Below, one piece after another: positions 10,233 through 19,098 of a stretch of 35,498 bases of DNA. Numbering within the stretch: the stretch's first letter is position 1; each line of letters begins with the position of its first letter. The stretch is from a bacterium. Its GTDB lineage: Bacteria > Desulfobacterota_D > UBA1144. Made by a program: the position numbers and the translations under genes. The stretch covers positions 131,482-166,979 of the forward strand of contig PAZJ02000005.1 in assembly GCA_002715585.2 (NCBI GenBank), written 5' to 3'. The notes below the pieces were generated by a model. That model ran no database searches and had not been told where the DNA came from. It saw only the letters and a list, made by a program, of their open reading frames with translations.

Positions 10233-10838
10233 TTATTTATCTATAAGATCATCAAATAGATTATCTCCTTTTTTAGAAACTTTTTTTAGTATATCAGAAT
10301 TATTAATCTTGCTCTTTAAATCTTTTTCTCTCTTATTATCAATTTTACCTTTGTATGATATGGATTTTAATAATTTATCTATCGGTTTTTTTAAAACCTT
10401 TTCAATTAAAATTCTCATTATTTTTGACAAAAAAGGGCTTTGTCCGCCAGTATTTAAATTTAACTTGACTATTTTACTAATATTTATATTAGATGTGAAA
10501 TGTATAGTACTTAGAGACTGGTCTGATGCATTATTAACAAAGATTTTTTTTTCAAAACATATTTTCGAGATTTCCTGATTTAAGGATATGTCATTTGTAC
10601 AGGCAATTACCATATCAATGTTCTTAAGATCAGAGAATCTAAATTTTCTTTTAAAAAATTTAATATTGGGTTCTTTTGAAAAAATTAATTTAATTTTGCT
10701 GTTTAAATCAGGTGAAACAATATTAATTTTTATATCCTTTGTGCACTCAATAATTTTTTTTAATCTTCTTTGTGCAACATTTCCCGATCCAATAATTAAT
10801 ATTTTCCTTTTATTTATATCCAAATTAAAATTGATCAT
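10233..10838 (-). CDS. Precorrin-2 dehydrogenase/sirohydrochlorin ferrochelatase (siroheme synthase N-terminal domain)
   Basis: Rossmann motif KILIIGSGNVAQRRLKKI; VIACTNDISLNQEIS; FVNNASD; LNTGGQSPFLSKIMR. Confidence 0.82.
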   Translation of the reverse strand: MINFNLDINKRKILIIGSGNVAQRRLKKIIECTKDIKINIVSPDLNSKIKLIFSKEPNIKFFKRKFRFSDLKNIDMVIACTNDISLNQEISKICFEKKIFVNNASDQSLSTIHFTSNINISKIVKLNLNTGGQSPFLSKIMRILIEKVLKKPIDKLLKSISYKGKIDNKREKDLKSKINNSDILKKVSKKGDNLFDDLIDK

Positions 10839-11008
10839 TTCATAAAACTGTTATAGCCAAATATGATTATGAAATATAATATTGGGATAATGATTGAAAT
10901 TACTCCAATATAGATATATATCTTCAAAATTTTATTAGCTTTATAACCCGGAACATTTTGAGATTGCTCCTTAACGTTACCAAGTAATCTCTTGACCATC
11001 TTAATCAT
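10835..11008 (-). CDS. Small single-pass membrane protein, 57 aa, not in supplied ORF track
   Basis: Manual reading of the minus strand: MIKMVKRLLGNVKEQSQNVPGYKANKILKIYIYIGVISIIIPILYFIIIFGYNSFMK*. ATG overlaps the GYD gene end by 8 nt; its stop overlaps the next ATG by 4 nt (ATGA). Confidence 0.6.
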   Translation of the reverse strand: MIKMVKRLLGNVKEQSQNVPGYKANKILKIYIYIGVISIIIPILYFIIIFGYNSFMK

Positions 11009-11294
11009 TTTTTTTCAAGTATTCAACAAATGAATCTATATCAATCGCTGGCAATGTTTTTATTTTAATTGTTCCCCTAGATGTTAATTCAATTGATAGC
11101 TTGCTAATTGCATCATTATTGGGGGCTTCAACTATATTTATGAAATCGAAAGATCCTAGAGTAGCATATTGTTTAAGAATCTTAATACCCATTCTTTCGA
11201 TTTCATCATCAACTTCCTTAATTCTATTAGGGTTTTGTTTTACTGTTTTTCTTCCTTCAGTAGTTAATGTTGACAATAGTATATATCTTGGCAT
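11001..11294 (-). CDS. GYD domain-containing protein
   Basis: MPRYILLSTLTTEGRKTVKQNPNRI, ATLGSFDFINIVEAPN, RGTIKIKTLPAID match the GYD family pattern. Confidence 0.8.
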   Translation of the reverse strand: MPRYILLSTLTTEGRKTVKQNPNRIKEVDDEIERMGIKILKQYATLGSFDFINIVEAPNNDAISKLSIELTSRGTIKIKTLPAIDIDSFVEYLKKND

Positions 11295-11351
11295 TTTAAT
11301 TCCTTGCTTACATCATTTAGTTTATCTGATATTATTGTTTAAAAAAATACT

Positions 11352-12815
11352 ATGAATTTATTAAGCTTAATATTTAAAAAAACTCTCAAAACCTCATTTT
11401 ATATAATTATAATATTTTTGTGTGCATTAGATTCTGTATCTAATGATTTTGATGATTTATTTGATAAAAATCTATCAAAATTAAATATTTCATCATTCAA
11501 ATGGAAAAGTAAGATAAAAAGTACTCAACCTATTTTTGAATATATTGAAATATCGAATGATTCATCTTTATCATATAATCAAATAATTGTGGAAGTTCAG
11601 ATATATGATGAGACAAATGTATTGTATAAATTTCCAATTTTTATTAATGATTCAATTAATAAAAATGAAAAAAAAATTTTCAATAATTTAGCAGCAAATA
11701 TAATACTTCCTTTTACACCTATTAAGACATCGATTGGAATTAAAACCGCATCCATTAAATATCAAGATATGAAGAACTATAGACCCTGGGAAAATATAAA
11801 AATTTTGGATTTGGATTATTCAATTGATTCTTCAGTCTCTAAGACCATTTCATTCTATAAATTTTCGTATGAGAATATTTCTAAATTTTTTTATAAGAAC
11901 GTTAAGTTTTTAATTTCAATTTATGATAAAGGCGAAAATAAAATTTCAGAAGAAACCTTAATTTATCCAACGCCCATAGCTCCAAGTGAAATAATTTCTA
12001 TAGCTCCTATAACTTTAGGAATTAATATGGGAGATAATGCTAGCAAGGTAAAACTTAGTATAATTGATGCTGAAATGATATCTCCTAAAACTTATATAGC
12101 TTCTGGGGGACTCATGAAAGAAATTGAAATCAAAGATATATATAATGAATCAATTAAAAAAATCTCTATTCCCTCTGACGATTTAGAAATAATTAAATAT
12201 TCATGGGACTCAAAGGTTAGAAATACAATAGGATTAATTGATTTAGAAATTTACAATAATAGCAATTATGATTATAAAAATATATTGTTTGAACTTTATT
12301 TTTTAAATGAAAGAGGTAATACGATAAACAAAAGAAGGTACAAATATAAAGAAAATTATATAATTGCGAATAACGAAAAAATAATAAAAGTTGATACTGG
12401 GATTTTAGATTTTGACTTTTCCAATATTGAAATATCTATTATTTCGGCGGACTCCAGAATCACAAATACAGAAAATACAAAAAATATAAAGGAATTACCT
12501 TCAGAGATTGATAAAACTGTAATTAATAAAAAAAGTTATATTGAGATGGAAGAAGCTGAAATTGCTGAATCAATAATTATTTTACAGTATGATTTTAAAA
12601 CAAATTTAAAATATTTAAAAATAATGAATTTATCTGATGAAGATATAAATAAGATACAAATAAAGTTAACAAATAGCGTAGATAAAGAAAAAATTATTAC
12701 ACTAGGAAGCTTAAAATCAAATTCAGAAAAGAAATTTATGAATATGGATTTGAGTGATTTATTAATTGATAGCAATGAAATAACTTCAATAACTGTTCAT
12801 AAAGCATTTAAATAA
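11352..12815 (+). CDS. Hypothetical exported protein with four tandem beta-rich repeats
   Basis: N-terminal hydrophobic segment (FYIIIIFLCALDS) then four alignable repeats; no named family recognised. Confidence 0.7.
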   Translation: MNLLSLIFKKTLKTSFYIIIIFLCALDSVSNDFDDLFDKNLSKLNISSFKWKSKIKSTQPIFEYIEISNDSSLSYNQIIVEVQIYDETNVLYKFPIFINDSINKNEKKIFNNLAANIILPFTPIKTSIGIKTASIKYQDMKNYRPWENIKILDLDYSIDSSVSKTISFYKFSYENISKFFYKNVKFLISIYDKGENKISEETLIYPTPIAPSEIISIAPITLGINMGDNASKVKLSIIDAEMISPKTYIASGGLMKEIEIKDIYNESIKKISIPSDDLEIIKYSWDSKVRNTIGLIDLEIYNNSNYDYKNILFELYFLNERGNTINKRRYKYKENYIIANNEKIIKVDTGILDFDFSNIEISIISADSRITNTENTKNIKELPSEIDKTVINKKSYIEMEEAEIAESIIILQYDFKTNLKYLKIMNLSDEDINKIQIKLTNSVDKEKIITLGSLKSNSEKKFMNMDLSDLLIDSNEITSITVHKAFK

Positions 12816-12861
12816 CAGAAAAAGTATGAAAAAGTAATTTTTTTTGTTAATATCTTCCATT

Positions 12862-13926
12862 ATGGTTACAAACAAAATTAAAAGCTATACAATTTGGGAC
12901 AGACTTGCAAACTATTTCTCCATCGACATAGGACTGGATCTTGGTACTGCAAATGTTGTTGTTTATATAAAAGATAAAGGAATAGTAGCTAATGAGCCTT
13001 CAGTAGTTGCTGTTCAAAGAGATAGGCTTGGTGATATAAATATTTTAGCAGTTGGTGATGAAGCTAAACTAATGATTGGTAAAACACCTGGTTCTATTGA
13101 AGCGATAAGACCCTTAAAAGAGGGGGTAATTGCAGATTTTGAAGTAACTCAAAAAATGCTGGAATATTTTATTTCAAAATACCATAGAAATAACTTTCTT
13201 GTTAGACCTAGAGTAGTGGTGTCTGTACCAATTGGAATTACTCCTGTTGAAAAAAGAGCTGTTGTTGAGGCCGCTGAGTCTGCTGGTGCAAGAGAAGTTT
13301 ATTTGATTGAAGAAACTATGGCAGCTGCTCTTGGAGCGGAAATGGATAGTGTTTTAAGTTCAAGAGGTGGAATGATTATTGATATTGGTGGAGGCACTAC
13401 GGGCATATCAGTTATTTCTCTCGGTGGATTGGTTATTAGTAAATCTATAAAAACTGCTGGTGATTCAATGAATAATGCTATTATTGATTATGTTAAAAAA
13501 ACTTATAGTATTCTAATTGGTGAAAATATGGCAGAAACTGTAAAAAAAACAATCGCTGATGTTACTGAATCTCCAAGTGAATCTTTACAAATGCAGGTTA
13601 GGGGCAGAAGTTTGGATTCAGGACTACCTACATCAATAGATTTAAATTCTTTGGATACAAAAAAAGCACTTGATTCATCTGTTCAAGAAATTATTAATGC
13701 TGTTAGAGAGACACTTGACGCAACACCGCCAGAATTAGCGGGTGATATTATAGTTGATGGTATAGTCTTAGCTGGTGGAGGAGCACTACTTGGTGGATTA
13801 GCTGAAAGAATTTCATCGGCTACAAAGTTGAAAGTGACAGTTGGTGAAGAACCTCTGCTTTGTGTTGTCAAAGGCTGTGGTAAAGCTCTTGAAGAAATAA
13901 ATACTTTAAGAAAGATTTCAATATAG
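12862..13926 (+). CDS. mreB: Rod shape-determining protein MreB (listed from a TTG at 12844; ATG at 12862 is more likely)
   Basis: SIDIGLDLGTANVVVYIKDKGIVANEPSVVA, IIDIGGGTTGISVISLGG, VLAGGGALLGGLAERIS. Confidence 0.96.
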   Translation: MVTNKIKSYTIWDRLANYFSIDIGLDLGTANVVVYIKDKGIVANEPSVVAVQRDRLGDINILAVGDEAKLMIGKTPGSIEAIRPLKEGVIADFEVTQKMLEYFISKYHRNNFLVRPRVVVSVPIGITPVEKRAVVEAAESAGAREVYLIEETMAAALGAEMDSVLSSRGGMIIDIGGGTTGISVISLGGLVISKSIKTAGDSMNNAIIDYVKKTYSILIGENMAETVKKTIADVTESPSESLQMQVRGRSLDSGLPTSIDLNSLDTKKALDSSVQEIINAVRETLDATPPELAGDIIVDGIVLAGGGALLGGLAERISSATKLKVTVGEEPLLCVVKGCGKALEEINTLRKISI

Positions 13927-13928
13927 AC

Positions 13929-14645
13929 ATGATTTCAAAAAAAAATAAAAAAAAATTTTTTATTTTTTCTATCTTTTGTTTTTTAGTTTTTATTTTTTTT
14001 TGGTTGAATATTAATTCAATATTTAGTACAAATACAAAGAACTTTATATCTTCTTTTTATAGTTATCATTTCTCATATAAACTTGATCAGAAAGATGATA
14101 ATGAAAAATATAATGCTTTAAAAACAGAGAATTCAAAATTAAGAAATCTTTTAGATATTAAGAATAATAATCAAGAATTAAATATCATTTTTTCCAAAGT
14201 AATTTTTAAGTATCCTTCAATTTTGAATAATACTTTTTTTGTACCCCTTGGCATAGAGGATGGAATTCAGGAGGATCAACTTGTATTTTCTGATAAGAAA
14301 TTTATAGGTAAAGTTGGAAAAGTTAATGAATCTCATTCAGAAATTTATTCAATTCAGAATCTTAATTTTGTCATGATTGTTGAAGTTGGTGAAGAAAAAC
14401 ACAAAGGAATTTTAAAGGGTGATGGTTTTAGCTCATATATAAAATATATTCAAGATACTACAAATATTTCAATAGGGGATAAAATCTATTTACAAAATAG
14501 TACAGAAGCCAAATTTTTTTTAAAGCCCATTGCTGAGGTCATAAAGATCGAGGAGAAAAAAGGTTTTTTAAAAATTTATATTTCTTCAGATGTATTCTCT
14601 TCTAATTTTGAATATGTAGGTATTATTATGAATAAAAATGATTAA
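13929..14645 (+). CDS. mreC: Rod shape-determining protein MreC
   Basis: N-terminal TM, coiled coil ENSKLRNLLDIKN, VPLGIEDGIQEDQLVF; between mreB and mreD. Confidence 0.9.
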   Translation: MISKKNKKKFFIFSIFCFLVFIFFWLNINSIFSTNTKNFISSFYSYHFSYKLDQKDDNEKYNALKTENSKLRNLLDIKNNNQELNIIFSKVIFKYPSILNNTFFVPLGIEDGIQEDQLVFSDKKFIGKVGKVNESHSEIYSIQNLNFVMIVEVGEEKHKGILKGDGFSSYIKYIQDTTNISIGDKIYLQNSTEAKFFLKPIAEVIKIEEKKGFLKIYISSDVFSSNFEYVGIIMNKND

Positions 14646-15135
14646 TATAAACCATTGTTATTTTTTTCTTCTTTGGGCTTTATTTTCAATTTTTAATACT
14701 TCTTATTTATTGAATTTTGGTCCTTATATTGATCCAACTTTAATTATTGTTATCATTTTTTCAATATTGAATACAGAGAGAATAATTATCATTTTTTTAA
14801 TTTTTACTCTTTTGTTCATACAAGTCTTTGGGAGCTATATATCATTTTTTGATTTATTTCTTAAATTTTTTTTATCATTCTTAGGTATTTATATAACATC
14901 TAATTTTATTTGGAAAAGTTATGAAAATGAGATTATTTTGATGGGAGCTTTAGTGTTTGTTTATTATACAATTATATTACTTTCTGCAAAATTTTTTGGA
15001 TCAATAGATTTTTTTAATTACTTTTTATTCATAATTATAAGTTTCATATATAATTCAATAGTTTTATCGTCAATATTGATTATTATTAAGTATATAAAAT
15101 GGCCAATTCATTCAGATCAAGTATATCAATTCTAA
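14638..15135 (+). CDS. mreD: Rod shape-determining protein MreD
   Basis: 165-aa polytopic membrane protein in the mreC/mrdA slot. Confidence 0.82.
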   Translation: MININHCYFFLLWALFSIFNTSYLLNFGPYIDPTLIIVIIFSILNTERIIIIFLIFTLLFIQVFGSYISFFDLFLKFFLSFLGIYITSNFIWKSYENEIILMGALVFVYYTIILLSAKFFGSIDFFNYFLFIIISFIYNSIVLSSILIIIKYIKWPIHSDQVYQF

Positions 15136-16862
15136 TTATAACAATTTTTTTTATAATCGTTTTTTTTAAATTATTTTTTTTACAAATAGTTGAAGGTGAT
15201 AAATATAAACGAATTTCTCAGAATAATTTTCTCAGAGAAGCAATTATTCCATCACCTAGAGGTACTATTTATGATAGAAATGGCTTAAAAATTTCCTATA
15301 GTAGACCGATGGTAAATCTATATCTTAAAAATTCGTCTAAAGCAAACAGTCTGCAATTAATATCCAAATTAAAAAATAATAATATCAGTTTGAGTCAAAT
15401 TAATTTAGATAACATTTTTGATAAAATCAATAATTCATTTTTAAGTCAAAGGATTTTAATAAAAAAAGATTTATCAATTGAGGATATTTATATCATAGAT
15501 ACAAAATTTTCATCTTATGAAAACATTGAATTAATAAGTGATTATTTGAGAGTATATCCTCATAATGAGGTAGGATCTCATTTAGTTGGCCACCTGACAT
15601 CAAATAATAAAAAAGATGCGATTTATGGGAATTTGCTGTCAAACAGAAAAGGTGCTGTTGGAATTGAACGGGATCAAGATGATGAGTTATCAGGCACTGT
15701 AGGAGCTGAATATTTTTTTGTAGATAGCAGGGGAGATGAGGTTAGTTTTGAAAATCTAAATTATAGCTATGATGAAATTGAAAAAGGAAAAGATATTCAT
15801 ACAACTATTGATATTGAATTACAAAAAATAATCTATAAATCACTTGATAAGTTAAATGGCGCTGTCATGGTCACAAATGTGAATTCAGGGGAAGTTTTAT
15901 CTATAGTGAGTAAGCCAGGATTCGATCCTAATTTATTTTCAAAACCAATATCCTCAAAGCGATGGAAAAAAATAAAAGATTCCCCAGATAAACCTTTTTT
16001 AAATAGAGCATTTCTTGTAAGCAATCCTCCGGGATCAATAATCAAAATAGTGACCGCTGTTGCTGGGTTAGAAGAAAAAAAAGTTAGCAAAGATACTACA
16101 TTTTACTGTCCCGGATCAACTAAAATTGGAAATAGAGAGTTTAGATGTTGGCTTAGAGGAGGGCATGGAAATGTAAATGTAAGCAAAGCATTGGTTACAT
16201 CTTGTGATGTTTACTTTTACAAATTAGGTTTAAGATTAGGTATTAATAAATTTTCGGAATGGTTATCAAAATTTGGTGTTGGAGAATTGCATGAAGATTT
16301 TCCATTTAAACAAAGGTTGGGAACAATCCCTAGCAAAAATTTTATAAATAAATACCTTGATGGGAATTTTTATAATGGGGATCTAGCTAATGTTTCAATT
16401 GGTCAGGGATATTTAACATTGAATGTTTTACAAGCACATAAAATGATTTCAATAATTGCAAATAATGGTGAGTTTGTAAAATTTAGACTATATAAGAATC
16501 AAAAAATTGTAAAAGATAAATTATTAGAAATAGACGAAAAAAATTTACAAGAAATAAAAAAAGGCCTTGAGGGTGTTGTAAATGATAGGGAAGGTACAGG
16601 ATTTCAAGCTAGAGTGGATAATAAAGTTGCGGGTAAGACTGGAACAGCGCAAGTTATTTCAAAGGACTCAAAAAAGTATGGATATGGAAAGTTTAAAAAT
16701 CATGGATGGTTTACCGCATACTATCCATCAGATAAACCTGAAATTGCTATTACAGTTTTTGCCGAACATGGCGATTCTGGCGGAAGAGCGGGCGGGCCAA
16801 TAATTAAGCAAATCATTTCATATTATAAAAAAAATTACATGGAAAATGATGATCAGCTTTAG
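15099..16862 (+). CDS. mrdA: Penicillin-binding protein 2
   Basis: PRGTIYDRNG, NPPGSIIKIVTAVAGLEE (SxxK), TSCDVYFYKLG (SxD), VAGKTGTAQV (KTG). Confidence 0.95.
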   Translation: MANSFRSSISILIITIFFIIVFFKLFFLQIVEGDKYKRISQNNFLREAIIPSPRGTIYDRNGLKISYSRPMVNLYLKNSSKANSLQLISKLKNNNISLSQINLDNIFDKINNSFLSQRILIKKDLSIEDIYIIDTKFSSYENIELISDYLRVYPHNEVGSHLVGHLTSNNKKDAIYGNLLSNRKGAVGIERDQDDELSGTVGAEYFFVDSRGDEVSFENLNYSYDEIEKGKDIHTTIDIELQKIIYKSLDKLNGAVMVTNVNSGEVLSIVSKPGFDPNLFSKPISSKRWKKIKDSPDKPFLNRAFLVSNPPGSIIKIVTAVAGLEEKKVSKDTTFYCPGSTKIGNREFRCWLRGGHGNVNVSKALVTSCDVYFYKLGLRLGINKFSEWLSKFGVGELHEDFPFKQRLGTIPSKNFINKYLDGNFYNGDLANVSIGQGYLTLNVLQAHKMISIIANNGEFVKFRLYKNQKIVKDKLLEIDEKNLQEIKKGLEGVVNDREGTGFQARVDNKVAGKTGTAQVISKDSKKYGYGKFKNHGWFTAYYPSDKPEIAITVFAEHGDSGGRAGGPIIKQIISYYKKNYMENDDQL

Positions 16863-17958
16863 TTTTCTTGATAAGCCCCATTCAAAAATTATATTTGTAG
16901 GATATTTTATAATATTATTAGGATGTATAAATTTATTACAAATCCAAGCAAATGAAAATATTAGTATTTATTCTATAAAGCAGTTTGTATGGTTAATAAT
17001 CTCATTACCTATTACTTTTTTCATTCTTAGACTGAGACTAAGAACATTAAAAAATATATCTACTTTTTTTTATATCTTTTCAATAGTTTTACTTATTTTG
17101 GTTTTATTTATAGGTAAAGAGGTTTCAGGTGCTAAGAGCTGGATTAATATTTTAGGGTTTACTTTTCAGCCAACAGAATTGATTAAAATATCTTATGTTT
17201 TTCTTATAGCTAAAATATACTCTGAACTTGGATCTTATTCGGGCTCACTAATTATTAAATATTTTATTGGATTCAGTCTTTTTTTAATACCATTTATATT
17301 GATTCTATTTCAACCTGACTTTGGATCAGCTTTCATGCTTTTCGTTGTATCAATGTCAGTAATTTTAAGTTTTTCTTTTAATAAAAAATACTTATTAGGA
17401 CTTATTTTGCTGGCTTCATTAATATCAATTCCTATATGGAATAATTATCTAGAGCCCTATCAAAAGCAAAGGATAATAAATTTTATATATCCTGAAAATG
17501 ATCCAAAAGGATTTGGTTATAACGTAATACAATCAAAAGTTTCCATAGGCTCTGGAAAAATACTTGGTAAAGGACTCGGAGAAAGTTCTCAAGCCAAGCT
17601 TGGCTTTCTTCCTGAGAATCACACAGATTTTGCATTTTCTGTTTGGGCTGAACAGACAGGTTTTTTAGGTTCTTTAATAATTCTAATCCTATACGGTTTT
17701 ATAATAATTTTTCCACTTACATTTTTAAAAGATATTAATGATTTATTTTTAAAAGTAATATTATATGGCCTTTGCTCCTATTTTTTCTTTCATTTTATTA
17801 TAAATATTTTGATGACTATGGGTCTTTTCCCCGTAATAGGAATTCCAATGATTCTTTTTAGTTATGGTGGGTCTTCTCTGATTTGCGCATCTTTTGGTTT
17901 CTCTGTTTTGGCTCTAATACTAAAAGATTACAGAGACTACAACAGGTTGGGGGTTTAA
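16846..17958 (+). CDS. rodA: Rod shape-determining protein RodA (SEDS family)
   Basis: GAKSWINILGFTFQPTELIKI, QPDFGSAFML, ENHTDFAFSVWAEQTGFLG, SYGGSSLI. Confidence 0.95.
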   Translation: MMISFSFLDKPHSKIIFVGYFIILLGCINLLQIQANENISIYSIKQFVWLIISLPITFFILRLRLRTLKNISTFFYIFSIVLLILVLFIGKEVSGAKSWINILGFTFQPTELIKISYVFLIAKIYSELGSYSGSLIIKYFIGFSLFLIPFILILFQPDFGSAFMLFVVSMSVILSFSFNKKYLLGLILLASLISIPIWNNYLEPYQKQRIINFIYPENDPKGFGYNVIQSKVSIGSGKILGKGLGESSQAKLGFLPENHTDFAFSVWAEQTGFLGSLIILILYGFIIIFPLTFLKDINDLFLKVILYGLCSYFFFHFIINILMTMGLFPVIGIPMILFSYGGSSLICASFGFSVLALILKDYRDYNRLGV

Positions 17959-17961
17959 GTT

Positions 17962-18732
17962 ATGAGTAAAATAAATAAGCTTATTTCAGGTGATCAGGTC
18001 CTCTCGGAATTCTATGAGCATCTAATTGAGCTTGAGGTGGTTGATTCAACCAATAATTTTGCTAAAAATCTTTATGAAAAAAAAAATGGAATATGCATAT
18101 ATTCTGCAAATCAAAAATTTGGCTATGGACGAAATAATCGTAAATGGATATCACATAAAAATAAAAGTATAGCGCTTTCCATTATTTTAAAATATAAAAG
18201 TAATGAAGAATCCTCAGTAATTCCATTAATTTCCGCGGTCGCTATAAGGAAAACTTTGTATGAATTTGATATAGATTCAAAAATTAAATGGCCAAACGAT
18301 ATACTTGTCAATTCAAAAAAAATTTCTGGAATTCTATGTGAATTAGACTATCATGCTGATTCCGAAAATTTTATAATTGTTGGTATTGGCATTAATGTAA
18401 ATTTTGAATCTGATGATTTTAAAGATAACCCAGAAATAAAATATAATATTGAACCAACAAGTATGAATTTGATTTTAAATAAAACTATTAATATAGATGA
18501 TGTTTTAGTTAAAATACTAAAAAACTTTGCAACCAGTTTTAAAAGTAATAGATCTGATCTTATATCCTATTATAAAAAAAATTGGTTTGATAAAGATAAA
18601 AATATTCAAGTTCAATTAGGTAATAATCTAATTAAAGGTACTGCAATTGATATAAAAGAAAATGGTTCGTTAATTTTGAGAACCAAAAGTGAGACTAAAG
18701 AAGTAATGTCTGGTGAAATTATATCATCTTAA
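17962..18732 (+). CDS. birA: Biotin--[acetyl-CoA-carboxylase] ligase, no N-terminal HTH
   Basis: VVDSTNNFAKNL, GYGRNNRKWIS, KWPNDILVNSKKISGILCEL, VGIGINVN. Confidence 0.9.
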   Translation: MSKINKLISGDQVLSEFYEHLIELEVVDSTNNFAKNLYEKKNGICIYSANQKFGYGRNNRKWISHKNKSIALSIILKYKSNEESSVIPLISAVAIRKTLYEFDIDSKIKWPNDILVNSKKISGILCELDYHADSENFIIVGIGINVNFESDDFKDNPEIKYNIEPTSMNLILNKTINIDDVLVKILKNFATSFKSNRSDLISYYKKNWFDKDKNIQVQLGNNLIKGTAIDIKENGSLILRTKSETKEVMSGEIISS

Positions 18733-19075
18733 TAATCTCATCTTTTAATTTGTTCATCAGGTTGGTCCATTTTTCACCATTTTCAAAGTCATTGATTCCA
18801 ATAATATTATTAATTTCTATCCCGTCATCTTTAATTGTGATGTCATAGTCGTTCTTCTTTTTTAAAATTTCTCCAAACTTAATTAATGCTAAAATACTTT
18901 CTTCATCCTTTCCTTTAAAGATTGATCTTAAATTAACACTTTGATCCATACCCTCATATAATAAGTTCCACATTGTTCCAGGTCCAATGAGTGCAAATCT
19001 TAACTCAATTCTATTATCTTTTTTTGATTTCATATGCATAATTATGACTAATATTTTATGATTCTTACAAATCAA
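18719..19075 (-). CDS. Hypothetical protein (start may be Met at about 19039 or later)
   Basis: 118-aa ORF filling the birA/rluD gap; no family recognised. Confidence 0.55.
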   Translation of the reverse strand: MICKNHKILVIIMHMKSKKDNRIELRFALIGPGTMWNLLYEGMDQSVNLRSIFKGKDEESILALIKFGEILKKKNDYDITIKDDGIEINNIIGINDFENGEKWTNLMNKLKDEIIKMI

Positions 19076-19098
19076 GGCAAAATATAAATATTGGTTAA

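Noticed and set aside
10309-10845. 89-aa and 85-aa plus-strand ORFs over the siroheme synthase N-domain gene
   Set aside because: Antisense to a recognisable enzyme; hydrophobic low-complexity translation expected from AT-rich antisense.
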